From Nitrospirota bacterium (GTDB lineage: Bacteria > Nitrospirota > JAOUDF01), in contig JAOUDF010000005.1 in the NCBI GenBank assembly GCA_029859385.1, positions 1-30,062 on the forward strand: a stretch of DNA of 30,062 nucleotides, in the 5' to 3' direction. Every line of letters begins with the position of its first letter. Positions within the stretch are counted from its first letter, which is position 1. Shown here one piece after another: positions 16,611-24,859 of the stretch. Position numbers and translations under genes: made by a program. The notes under the pieces are model-generated. The model was not told where the DNA came from. It was given only the letters and a program-made list of their open reading frames with translations, and did not search any database.

Positions 16611-17849
16611 TTGAACAAACGAGTCGTCATCACCGGCATGGGCCTGATTACACCTCTGGGCATCGGCGTCGAAGAGACGTGGAACGGCCTGGTGGCCGGC
16701 AAATCGGGCATTGGTCGGATTACCCATTTTGACCCCACCGATTTCGCATCCCAGATCGCGGGAGAAGTAAAGGGGTTCGATCCGACGAACTATATCGAGG
16801 CGAAGGAAGTCAAGAAGATGGATACCTTTATCCACTTCGCCATCGCCGCGAGCCAGATGGCCATGGACGACTCGGGGCTCAAGATCACCTCTGAAAATGC
16901 GGATTTTGTCGGCGTGCATGTAGGCGCGGGGATCGGCGGGCTTCCTGCCATCGAGAACAACCACAAGACCTACCTGGAACGGGGCTCCAGGAGGATTACC
17001 CCCTTCTTCATACCCATGGTCATATCAAACCTGGCGGCGGGGCACATCTCCATCCGGTTCGGGGCAAAGGGCCCCAACATATCGGTGGTAACCGCCTGCG
17101 CTACAGGGACCCATTCCATCGGCGACGCCTTCCGGATGATCCAGCGGGGCGACGCCCTTGCCATGATCGCGGGCGGTACCGAATCGACCATCTGTCCGCT
17201 GGCGGTCGGCGGGTTCGCCGCCATGAAGGCCCTCTCCACCCGAAACGACGAGCCTGAAAAGGCCAGCAGACCGTTCAATGCAGACCGGGACGGCTTTGTC
17301 ATCGCCGAAGGCGCCGGTATTGTCGTGCTGGAGGAGCTGGAGCATGCGAAGGCACGGGGTGCCAGGATATATGCGGAAGTGGCGGGCTACGGCCTGAGCG
17401 GAGACGCCTACCACATGACCGCCCCATCGGAGGACGGAGACGGAGCAGCCCGCTGCATGAAGATGGCGATCAGGGACAGCAAGCTGGCCCCTTCAGACTT
17501 CGGCTATATCAACGCCCATGCGACCTCGACCATGGCCGATGCCATAGAGACCAGGGCCATAAAGACGGTCTTCGGTGACCATGCCCGCAAGCTGGCAATC
17601 GGAGCAACCAAGTCGATGACCGGCCACCTTCTTGGAGCCGCGGGAGGCGTGGAAGCGATTTTCACCGCCCTCACCATCGACCGGGGCATCATACCGCCCA
17701 CCATCAACCAGGAAAATCTCGACCCCGCCTGCGACCTCGATTATGTACCCAATCAGGCCCGCAAGGCCGACGTATCCGTTGCCCTGTCCAATTCTTTCGG
17801 ATTCGGGGGGACCAACGCCTCCCTCGTGCTGAAGAAACTAGAATCGTGA
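16611..17849 (+). CDS. fabF: 3-oxoacyl-ACP synthase II
   Basis: FabF elongates acyl-ACP chains by decarboxylative condensation with malonyl-ACP. The 412 residues contain the Cys-His-His triad of the family: Cys163 in TACATGTHSIG, His303 in NAHATST, and His339 in KSMTGHLLGAAGG (with Lys334). The C-terminal SNSFGFGGTN is typical. Start is TTG at 16611, fixed by AGGAGG at 16597-16602, which gives MNKRVVITG as in homologues. It is the last fatty acid gene of the operon. Confidence 0.97.
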   Translation: MNKRVVITGMGLITPLGIGVEETWNGLVAGKSGIGRITHFDPTDFASQIAGEVKGFDPTNYIEAKEVKKMDTFIHFAIAASQMAMDDSGLKITSENADFVGVHVGAGIGGLPAIENNHKTYLERGSRRITPFFIPMVISNLAAGHISIRFGAKGPNISVVTACATGTHSIGDAFRMIQRGDALAMIAGGTESTICPLAVGGFAAMKALSTRNDEPEKASRPFNADRDGFVIAEGAGIVVLEELEHAKARGARIYAEVAGYGLSGDAYHMTAPSEDGDGAARCMKMAIRDSKLAPSDFGYINAHATSTMADAIETRAIKTVFGDHARKLAIGATKSMTGHLLGAAGGVEAIFTALTIDRGIIPPTINQENLDPACDLDYVPNQARKADVSVALSNSFGFGGTNASLVLKKLES

Positions 17850-17892
17850 GCCGGGGCGGCGAGTAAGCCGTCTCCGCCTCCAAGGCACGCCC

Positions 17893-18588
17893 ATGCATCC
17901 AGACCTGACAACCCTTCAGGACCTGCTTCACTATCGCTTCAGCAACATCGACTACCTGAAACATGCCCTGGTGCACAAGTCGTTCGCCAACGAAAAGAAG
18001 GACCAGGGTATCGAGGACAATGAACGCCTGGAGTTCCTTGGCGATGCCGTCCTCGACCTCATCATCAGCGAATCACTGGTAGAGGGCTACCCCTCCTATT
18101 CCGAGGGGAGGCTGTCAAAATTGCGCGCCCTGGTGGTCAACGAAGGTTCCCTCTCCACGGTGGCCAGGTCCCTTGACCTCGGCAAGCATATCCTTCTTGG
18201 CCGCGGAGAAGAACAGAGCGGCGGAAGGGACAAGGACTCCATTCTCGCCGATACCCTCGAAGCCATCATCGCCGCCATCTACCTTGATTCCGGGCTAGAT
18301 TCGACCTCCCGCTTCGTTTTACCGCTTCTTGAAGACCGTATACGGAATGTCGCCGGCTCTGATTCTCCCCTGGACTTCAAGACCGAGCTGCAGGAGTTGT
18401 CCCAGTCGCTCAAGGGGATCCTGCCCCGCTACCGCATCGTTCGTGAGGAGGGGCCCGATCACGAAAAGGTCTTTCTTGTCGAACTCACCCTGGACGATTC
18501 CATCATCAGCACCGGAAAAGGGCGCAGCAAGAAGGCCGCTGAACAGGATGCTGCCCGAAAGGCCCTTGTAAAGTTGAAGAAAACGTAG
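17893..18588 (+). CDS. rnc: Ribonuclease III
   Basis: RNase III cuts double-stranded RNA, including the 30S rRNA precursor. The 231 residues hold the signature ERLEFLGDAVL with Glu47 and Asp51, the second metal-binding pair Asp120 and Glu123 in ILADTLEAIIAA, and a C-terminal double-stranded-RNA-binding domain (about 161-230, ending SKKAAEQDAARKAL). It follows fabF by 43 bases on the same strand and is likely in the same transcription unit. The hairpins in the upstream operon message are possible in-cis substrates, which is only an inference. Confidence 0.97.
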   Translation: MHPDLTTLQDLLHYRFSNIDYLKHALVHKSFANEKKDQGIEDNERLEFLGDAVLDLIISESLVEGYPSYSEGRLSKLRALVVNEGSLSTVARSLDLGKHILLGRGEEQSGGRDKDSILADTLEAIIAAIYLDSGLDSTSRFVLPLLEDRIRNVAGSDSPLDFKTELQELSQSLKGILPRYRIVREEGPDHEKVFLVELTLDDSIISTGKGRSKKAAEQDAARKALVKLKKT

Positions 18589-18600
18589 CAATCTTATCCC

Positions 18601-19656
18601 ATGAGCCGCAAACTGATAATCCCGATCTTCGTACCGCATGAAGGGTGCCCCGTACAGTGCAGCTTCTGTGACCAGCGGGAACTCACCGGAGTCAAAGGTC
18701 ATCTCCCTTCAATCGATATCCAGCAAGCCATCGCAACCTACCTGAAACCGGGACAGTCGCATCGTCATCAAACCGTTGAGCTGGCCTTCTACGGCGGCAG
18801 CTTTACCATGCTCCCGCTGTCGCGCCAGGAGTCCCTGCTCGTCGAAGCGGACAAGGTTCGCCGACAAGGGCTTATAGACGGGATACGCCTTTCCACGCGG
18901 CCTGACGGTATTGACAGCGAGCGACTCGACCTGCTTGAGCGATATGGGGTCTCCACCGTGGAGTTGGGGGTGCAATCGATGGACGATGCGGTCCTTGCCC
19001 GCAACAACCGGGGACACACTGCCCAGGCAACGCGGGACGCCCTGATCCTTTTGAAGTCGCGCGGCTTCAGAACCGGCGCCCAGCTTATGCCGGGGCTGCC
19101 GGGTGACACCGCCGACACATTTCTCGAAAGTGTGAGAAAAGTAATCAGCCTCGTCCCCGACATGGCGCGGATCTATCCTGCCGTAGTCCTGCGGAACACG
19201 GAGATGGAGACGTGGTACAGGGCAGGGAGCTACCAGCCCCTCCCCCTCTCCGATGCGGTCGACCTCTGCGCCGAGGCCCTGCTCATGTTCCGGAAGGCAG
19301 GTATTCCCGTGATTCGCCTCGGTCTTCAGTCTACGCCCGACCTGAAACAATCGTTCGTGGCCGGCCCCTATCACCCGGCCTTCCGACAACTGGTGGAATC
19401 AGCCATTGCCCGCAGGATGCTGGCCGTAGCCCACACCGTTTCGCCCGATACGGGGATGCCTTTTCTCGTACACCCCCGCTACCTCTCCACTGCCCAGGGG
19501 CAGAAAAAAGACAACCTTTTTACGTTCAAGATGCGCTATAATTACGCTCCAAAACTGGCTGTTGACTGCAACGTGCCGTATGAGGCTGTCCGGCGGGGCG
19601 ATCTTCTCGTAACCCCTGAAAACATTCAGCCTTCGGCTTTCAGCCTATCCATCTGA
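18601..19656 (+). CDS. Radical SAM protein (Elp3-like family)
   Basis: A 351-residue radical SAM enzyme. The 4Fe-4S cluster cysteines are Cys16, Cys20 and Cys23 (GCPVQCSFCDQ), followed by the ELAFYGGSFT segment that is the GGE-like SAM contact. VSTVELGVQSMDD and GFRTGAQLMPGLPGDT are typical of the oxygen-independent coproporphyrinogen-oxidase/Elp3-like subgroup. There is no N-terminal TRAM or C-terminal acetyltransferase domain, so it is not a full Elp3 or MiaB. The substrate is unknown. The gap from rnc is 12 bases and no convincing Shine-Dalgarno is seen, suggesting coupling to rnc. Confidence 0.88.
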   Translation: MSRKLIIPIFVPHEGCPVQCSFCDQRELTGVKGHLPSIDIQQAIATYLKPGQSHRHQTVELAFYGGSFTMLPLSRQESLLVEADKVRRQGLIDGIRLSTRPDGIDSERLDLLERYGVSTVELGVQSMDDAVLARNNRGHTAQATRDALILLKSRGFRTGAQLMPGLPGDTADTFLESVRKVISLVPDMARIYPAVVLRNTEMETWYRAGSYQPLPLSDAVDLCAEALLMFRKAGIPVIRLGLQSTPDLKQSFVAGPYHPAFRQLVESAIARRMLAVAHTVSPDTGMPFLVHPRYLSTAQGQKKDNLFTFKMRYNYAPKLAVDCNVPYEAVRRGDLLVTPENIQPSAFSLSI

Positions 19657-19680
19657 TTTTAGATACGAAAGGACTACACA

Positions 19681-20709
19681 ATGGGGAATGCCTACAGGGA
19701 AGCCGGGGTTGATATCGCCGCGGGAGACCGCTTTATCGACATGATAAAGCCGATGGTCAAGTCAACCTTCCGCCCCGAAGTCCTGACCGACCTGGGCGGG
19801 TTCGGCGGTCTTTTCGGCATCGACAAGAACAAATACACCGAGCCGGTCCTGGTATCGGGGACCGACGGCGTCGGCACCAAACTGAAGATCGCCTTCATGA
19901 TGGACAAGCACGACACCATCGGCATCGACCTGGTGGCCATGTGCGTCAACGACATCGTGGTGTCGGGGGCCGAGCCCCTCTTCTTTCTCGACTATTTCGC
20001 CACCGGCAAGCTGAGCCCCGAAAAAGCGACGGAGGTGATGAAGGGGATCGTGGAAGGCTGCAAGCAGGCCGGTTGCGCCCTCATCGGCGGCGAGACCGCG
20101 GAGATGCCCGGCATGTATTCCGAGGGGGAGTATGACCTGGCCGGCTTTGTCGTGGGAATTGCCGAGAAGTCGAAGATCATCGACGGCAAGACCATGAGGC
20201 CCGGCGACATGATCGTAGGCCTCGAGTCATCGGGTCTGCACAGTAACGGCTTCTCCCTCGCCCGCAAGATCGTCTTTGAAAACCTCGAAATGAAGCCGAC
20301 CGACCGGGCGGTGGAACTTAACCAACCCATCGGCGAGGCACTGCTCACCCCCACCCGGATCTATGTAAAACCTGTCCTCAAGCTCCTCCAGCACTTCGAT
20401 ATCAGGGCCCTGGCCCATATCACCGGCGGAGGCATCACCGAGAACCTGCCCCGGGTCCTCCCCGAGGGTTGCCAGGCAAAGATCAGGAAAGGGTCATGGC
20501 CCGTGCCTCCAATCTTCCCCTTCCTGCAAAAGTACGGCAAGGTAGAAGAGGAGGAGATGTACCGCGACTTCAACATGGGGATAGGGATGATCGCCGTGGT
20601 GCCTTACCACCAGACCGAGGCGTTTCTCTCCATGGCCCCGTGGGAAGGTGAGAAGGCGCACCTGCTGGGCGAGATCGTGGAAGGCCCCAATCAGGTAGTC
20701 TATGTCTGA
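19681..20709 (+). CDS. purM: Phosphoribosylformylglycinamidine cyclo-ligase
   Basis: PurM (AIR synthetase) closes the imidazole ring in step five of purine synthesis, using ATP. The 342 residues are normal length. Motifs: GTDGVGTKLK (60-69) for ATP/substrate binding, DIVVSGAEPLFFLDY (91-105), and GGETAEMPGMY (136-146). AAAGGA lies 8 bases before the ATG. It overlaps purN by 8 bases, a usual arrangement. Confidence 0.97.
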   Translation: MGNAYREAGVDIAAGDRFIDMIKPMVKSTFRPEVLTDLGGFGGLFGIDKNKYTEPVLVSGTDGVGTKLKIAFMMDKHDTIGIDLVAMCVNDIVVSGAEPLFFLDYFATGKLSPEKATEVMKGIVEGCKQAGCALIGGETAEMPGMYSEGEYDLAGFVVGIAEKSKIIDGKTMRPGDMIVGLESSGLHSNGFSLARKIVFENLEMKPTDRAVELNQPIGEALLTPTRIYVKPVLKLLQHFDIRALAHITGGGITENLPRVLPEGCQAKIRKGSWPVPPIFPFLQKYGKVEEEEMYRDFNMGIGMIAVVPYHQTEAFLSMAPWEGEKAHLLGEIVEGPNQVVYV

Positions 20710-21337
20710 CGGCTTGCGGACAGGGGTGGTCGTCCTTGGGGTGCTGGCCTCCGGAAGCGGCACCAACCTGCAGGCCATCATCGACAATATCGAGACAGGC
20801 AGGCTCTCCGCACAGATTGCGGTAGTCATCAGCGACAAGGCCAATGCCTACGCGCTGGATCGGGCCAAGAAACACGGCATACCCACCCTCTTCCTGAATC
20901 CGGCGGACCATGCCGGACGAAGCGCTTACAACAAAAAAATAGCTGAAGAACTTGCAAAACATGGCGTGGAGCTGGTCATCCTGGCCGGTTTCATGCGGAT
21001 CGTCACCCGGGAACTCATCGAACCCTTCTGCAACAGGATCATGAACATACACCCGGCGCTATTGCCGGCCTTCCCCGGCCTGCACGGCCAGAAACAGGCA
21101 CTCGATCACGGCGTAAAGGTCGCCGGGGCTACGGTACATTTCGTGGATGAAGGAATGGATACCGGGCCGATCATAGCCCAGGCAGCGGTGCCGGTTCTGG
21201 AAGACGATACGGAAGAAACCCTGTCAGCAAGGATACTTGAGCAGGAACATATCCTCTACTCCCGCGCCATAAGGCTTTTTGCTGAAGGGAAGCTGGAGAT
21301 AGCGGGAAGACAGGTAAAGGTCAAAAAGACCGATTAG
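20702..21337 (+). CDS. purN: Phosphoribosylglycinamide formyltransferase
   Basis: PurN transfers a formyl group from 10-formyl-tetrahydrofolate to GAR, step three of purine synthesis. The 211 residues contain SGSGTNLQAI (17-26, phosphate-binding) and the catalytic set Asn115 and His117 (MNIHPALLPAFPG) and Asp153 (DEGMDTGPI), spaced as in the E. coli enzyme (106, 108, 144). ATG at 20702 lies inside the end of purM, so translation is coupled. It ends 33 bases from the convergent cytochrome gene; no clear terminator is visible in that gap. Confidence 0.97.
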   Translation: MSDGLRTGVVVLGVLASGSGTNLQAIIDNIETGRLSAQIAVVISDKANAYALDRAKKHGIPTLFLNPADHAGRSAYNKKIAEELAKHGVELVILAGFMRIVTRELIEPFCNRIMNIHPALLPAFPGLHGQKQALDHGVKVAGATVHFVDEGMDTGPIIAQAAVPVLEDDTEETLSARILEQEHILYSRAIRLFAEGKLEIAGRQVKVKKTD

Positions 21338-21370
21338 ACAAGAACAATTTTACTGCAAAACCTGTCCCCA

Positions 21371-21775
21371 TCACTTGTCGATGTGACACATGGTACAAAG
21401 TACCTGGGCATTTGCCCGCAACAGCTTGGGGAACTTGCTATTCCCATGGGAATCGTGGCAGGTGGAGCAGACAACCTTTCCATCCTTGTCCAGAGGCAGT
21501 TCTTTCGGCGCCAATGCTTTCTTTGGAACAATATCAACGGAATGGTCGTTGTCGGCAGGGTGACAACTCTGACAGAGCAGGATCTCCGTCTCCGCCAAAA
21601 GAGGCATCCCCCCGCCGTCCGCGGGCTTCCCGTGGGTCTTATGGCAACCATCGCAGGAAACGGTCTTGCCGTCTTTATCCTTGAGATGAGGGTTTAGGCT
21701 GGGCTGCTCGGCCGCAAGGAGAACTGTAGGCAGGATGAACAGCCCCATGATAGAGAAAACAACTCTGCGTTTCAT
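21371..21775 (-). CDS. Tetraheme c-type cytochrome (doubled CXXCH family)
   Basis: A 134-residue exported cytochrome. A Sec signal peptide (MKRR plus a hydrophobic run ending near LLAA, cut about residue 22) is followed by four heme sites: CDGCH (41-45), CQSCH (68-72), CSTCH (103-107) and CTMCH (127-131). Extra histidines (48, 78, 110) in KTHG, NDHS and DSHG are candidate distal ligands. The pattern fits the doubled CXXCH family. It is the last gene of the minus-strand cytochrome cluster, 29 bases after the 12-heme cytochrome, and likely co-expressed. Its end (LLRANAQVLCTMCHIDK) resembles the end of the partial cytochrome at the right edge. Function in extracellular or periplasmic electron transfer is inferred from context. 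Confidence 0.93.
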   Translation of the reverse strand: MKRRVVFSIMGLFILPTVLLAAEQPSLNPHLKDKDGKTVSCDGCHKTHGKPADGGGMPLLAETEILLCQSCHPADNDHSVDIVPKKALAPKELPLDKDGKVVCSTCHDSHGNSKFPKLLRANAQVLCTMCHIDK

Positions 21776-21804
21776 CTCTTCCCCCGATCAGAAGCAAACA
21801 ACCG

Positions 21805-23811
21805 TCAGTCGTAAGTCCCACTGACAATACCGGGTCCGGGCATCGCCGTTGAATCATGAGTAACGCCATGACAGCGAAGGGCACAGTTGTTACTGCCCAT
21901 GACGCCCCATGCAGGCTTGAGGTTGGCCCCCACTTTCATTGCATTGGGACCGAAATCCACCAGATGGGTCTTGTCGTCAGCGGGCCCCGCATACTGGGTA
22001 TTGGTCGCTTCGATATTGCTGTGCGTGTTGTAGTGGCACTCATGGCACGTGGCAAATGCCCCCGTTCCACCGGTCTTATTGGTATGCACCGCATGGAGGT
22101 TCTTCCCCGCCTTCGTAAAATTGGTCATAGTGGTGTCAGAGGAAGAAAACGCCCTCTCGTCATGACACAAGTAACAAAGGGCAAAGTTGTCGCGGCTGTA
22201 GCCGGTCATGCCGGCACCTTCACTCGTACCCACCGTAGTAATATAATTGGCTCTCATGATATAGAGATAGGACGATCCGTGAGGTCCTTTGGGGCTGGTA
22301 AGGGTCGATTCAAAGCTTGACGCCAGTCCGTTCACCCGCGCAGTTTCATCGTTATTGTGGCAATCTCCGCAGCTGATGGTAGATGCGGTGGTGAGGCCGG
22401 CAAACGCCATCTGTCGGTCAAGGGCTGCCGAAGTATTCTTCCCCCTGGCCGCAACGGGGTGGTAAGACGTATTGTCGATGGTATTATTGAATTCTTTTCT
22501 CTTGTTGCTCCCCCCCTTGGGTCGGATGCTTGTATTGTCCGGATAGGGGGTAGTGGCGATCTTTGCATAGGTATCCCCGTGGCAACGGAGACAGATTTCG
22601 TATTCGTAGGGGTCTCTCGTGTTCGCAGTATAAGCCCCGACAAGGTTTCCGTTGATATCCACTCCCTTCGTCCCCTTGAGCTTATTCCCTGTTGTCACAC
22701 GATGAGGGTTGTGGCAATCGCTGCATTCCACATGGGATGTGTCCGTATATCGCGTACCACCCGATGAGTTGCCGGGATCGAGAAGGACTCCCTCTTTGGG
22801 TTCCGAGGTAATGATCGGCTGATGCCCTTCCTTGGTCAGATCCATAGCGCTTCCGCCAATTTTTCCTTTCCTGAACTGGGTCTCGATATCGTAGGAGATA
22901 CCGCCAAGGTTTTCCGCTTTATGGCACTCATAACAGGACTCTTCCTGCGCCGGTTGATTTGCGACATCAGCCCCGTGTCTCAGAAGATACTGGGCGCCTT
23001 CTTCGACATGCCCTTCATGGCACCCGACGCATGAATAGTCCTTTACCATGGTAATCCGTTGGCGGGCGGGGTAATAGACCGATGAGTTTTCGTGGCTGCT
23101 CCCGAACCAGTCCGGTTTCTGGTGACAGGTCAGGCACAGATTATCCCGCTGCCCCATCACATCTTTTTTAAGAAACATTTTGAACTCGCTCTCATGGGCA
23201 TCATGGCAGGAAGTACACTGGACATTGTTGGCAACCATCCGGTCCTGGCCGGAATAAAGTTTGACCGGGTCGTCCTTGCTGGGCAGCGCCAGCTCCTTGT
23301 CCTTGCTCGCCAGCAGGGAATCAAAAACAAATGAAATAGGATGGTCATTAGAGAGGTCGGTACCAAGATTCGCGCTGCTTCCCTTTTCAAACAGACTGCG
23401 GGGCATCTCTCCCCTGCCACCGGCGCCGATAAGGGCTATCTGCTTCTTGTGCTTCTTCAGGTTATTGACCGTACCAATGGCAATGGTGCCGTCATGGCAA
23501 CTCAGACAGAGCTTGGAGTGCCCTGTTGGCTGTCCTGCAACGGCATCCATGGTACTACTGTTATAGGGCGTATAGACAACCGAATCAAGGCTCCTGTTCC
23601 ACATGGGGGTTGTTTCAGCCACAGCGCCACTGTGGGATGAGTGACAGAAGATGCAGACTTCCGTCTCGGAAACGGCGCGAACCTTGCCCCTTCCCGAGAA
23701 AGAGAGGTTATGGGCATTATCCTTTACCCCCTTCCCTTCTCCGTACATGATAAACCCAGGCCCTGCAACTGCCATAAGGCACAGTACGATGGCGGTCAGC
23801 AATTTTTTCAC
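21805..23811 (-). CDS. Multiheme c-type cytochrome, 11 CXXCH plus one CX3CH
   Basis: A 668-residue exported cytochrome with a signal peptide (MKKLLTAIVLCLMAVAG). Eleven CXXCH motifs begin at residues 53, 102, 199, 226, 261, 293, 363, 407, 481, 546 and 589. A twelfth site, CALRCH at 643-648, has three residues between the cysteines; I checked this in the nucleotide sequence and it is not a frame error. Distal-ligand-type histidines occur in SSHS, SNDHPI, DAHE, EGHV and NPHR. GTG at 23811 has a GGGGTAGGG stretch upstream and starts four bases after the NHL gene stop. The position suggests a companion cytochrome that works with the barrel and propeller, either as a conduit or during nanowire assembly. 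Confidence 0.94.
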   Translation of the reverse strand: MKKLLTAIVLCLMAVAGPGFIMYGEGKGVKDNAHNLSFSGRGKVRAVSETEVCIFCHSSHSGAVAETTPMWNRSLDSVVYTPYNSSTMDAVAGQPTGHSKLCLSCHDGTIAIGTVNNLKKHKKQIALIGAGGRGEMPRSLFEKGSSANLGTDLSNDHPISFVFDSLLASKDKELALPSKDDPVKLYSGQDRMVANNVQCTSCHDAHESEFKMFLKKDVMGQRDNLCLTCHQKPDWFGSSHENSSVYYPARQRITMVKDYSCVGCHEGHVEEGAQYLLRHGADVANQPAQEESCYECHKAENLGGISYDIETQFRKGKIGGSAMDLTKEGHQPIITSEPKEGVLLDPGNSSGGTRYTDTSHVECSDCHNPHRVTTGNKLKGTKGVDINGNLVGAYTANTRDPYEYEICLRCHGDTYAKIATTPYPDNTSIRPKGGSNKRKEFNNTIDNTSYHPVAARGKNTSAALDRQMAFAGLTTASTISCGDCHNNDETARVNGLASSFESTLTSPKGPHGSSYLYIMRANYITTVGTSEGAGMTGYSRDNFALCYLCHDERAFSSSDTTMTNFTKAGKNLHAVHTNKTGGTGAFATCHECHYNTHSNIEATNTQYAGPADDKTHLVDFGPNAMKVGANLKPAWGVMGSNNCALRCHGVTHDSTAMPGPGIVSGTYD

Positions 23812-23815
23812 GGCC

Positions 23816-24859
23816 CTACCCCTTTCTCATTAACTGAAAAATCTGGACCCTCTGATTATATGAATCCACCACATATATCCTGTCGTTCCCATCAATCCAT
23901 ATCCCCGCCGGCAGCCAGAACTCACCCCGATCATAACCCGAGTCTCCAAAACTGAGGAGTACCTGCCCCTTCCGGTCGAAAATCTGGACAGCATCAAATA
24001 GGGCCTCCACTACATATATGTGGCCCTGGGTATCCATTGCGACGCCCTTGGGCTTGGCAAAAGTTCCGATACTGTTCCCTTCCCGGCCAAACTTTCCAAG
24101 GAATTTGCCTCCCCCGTCAAACATCTGAACCCTGAAGTTCATTGAATCGCAGACCAGCACGGAACCGTCACGATCGACCCAGACATTGGTCGGATAATTG
24201 AACTGACCGTCACCATCGCCCCGTTCACCAAACTCCTGCTTCTTATTTCCAAGCAAATCGTATACCAGAATCTTATGACCGAGGGTATCCACGACGTAGA
24301 CAAGGCCATTTTTGTCATCAACAAAAAGACCTGCCGGCCTCTTCAGGTCCTTATCTCCAAAAGAGCGAACCCCTTTGCCCGCCTTGTCGAAACAAAAAAT
24401 CGTCTTCAACTCGGAGTCAGACACATACACATTACCGGCCTTGTCGACCGCAATTCCTATCGGCGAGCGGAGCTTCTGATCCTTGAATTCATCGATCCTC
24501 GTATATTTCCCGTCGCTGGGGTCAAGTACGTGATAACTGGAATCACCGGTATCCGACACATAGATGCGACCGACGACGTCAACCGCTATGCCGTAAGGTT
24601 TTGCAAACCCTTCTTCTTCCCTTCCCGTAAAGAATTCGACCAGTTTTTTAAAAAAACCCTTCTTGATCCCCAGGTCTTCCGGTCCGGCTATTGCTTTGAC
24701 ATACTGTATGCGAGGTTCATCGGGGGGTTGAGGCCAATAGATTGCCTGCTCCGACTGCTTCTCTTCAACAATATCCAGCGCCGCACAGCTCGTAAAAAAA
24801 ACCGCTGCAACAAGACATATTGCGGCTAAATATCTAGAATGTACGGGTCGCCCGGACAA
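23816..24859 (-). CDS. NHL-repeat beta-propeller lipoprotein (OscD-like)
   Basis: A 347-residue NHL-repeat protein. The preferred start is TTG at 24859 because AAAGGAG lies 5 bases before it and it gives a compact lipoprotein signal: MSGRPVHSR, hydrophobic run, lipobox FTSC with Cys25. The open frame extends to 24919 but would add a long unlikely leader. After a short linker come about six repeats of the form P-GIAVD-G-IYVSD-----V--FD, which should close a six-bladed propeller. NHL propellers bind protein or carbohydrate partners and need no catalytic site. The start overlaps the end of the barrel gene by 26 bases, so translation is probably coupled. Beta-propeller proteins of this kind accompany nanowire cytochromes in Geobacter, where one (OscD) affects filament morphology. 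Confidence 0.88.
   Translation of the reverse strand: MSGRPVHSRYLAAICLVAAVFFTSCAALDIVEEKQSEQAIYWPQPPDEPRIQYVKAIAGPEDLGIKKGFFKKLVEFFTGREEEGFAKPYGIAVDVVGRIYVSDTGDSSYHVLDPSDGKYTRIDEFKDQKLRSPIGIAVDKAGNVYVSDSELKTIFCFDKAGKGVRSFGDKDLKRPAGLFVDDKNGLVYVVDTLGHKILVYDLLGNKKQEFGERGDGDGQFNYPTNVWVDRDGSVLVCDSMNFRVQMFDGGGKFLGKFGREGNSIGTFAKPKGVAMDTQGHIYVVEALFDAVQIFDRKGQVLLSFGDSGYDRGEFWLPAGIWIDGNDRIYVVDSYNQRVQIFQLMRKG

Noticed and set aside
21338..21370. A bidirectional terminator between the convergent purN and cytochrome genes
   Set aside because: The gap is only 33 bases; GACAGG/CCTGTC pair across a loop of more than 40 bases and no GC stem with a T tract is present.
21856..23955. Several plus-strand frames of 60-154 codons opposite the 12-heme cytochrome
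   Set aside because: They lie opposite a cytochrome frame with 12 heme motifs and a signal peptide, and show no domain or start signal of their own.
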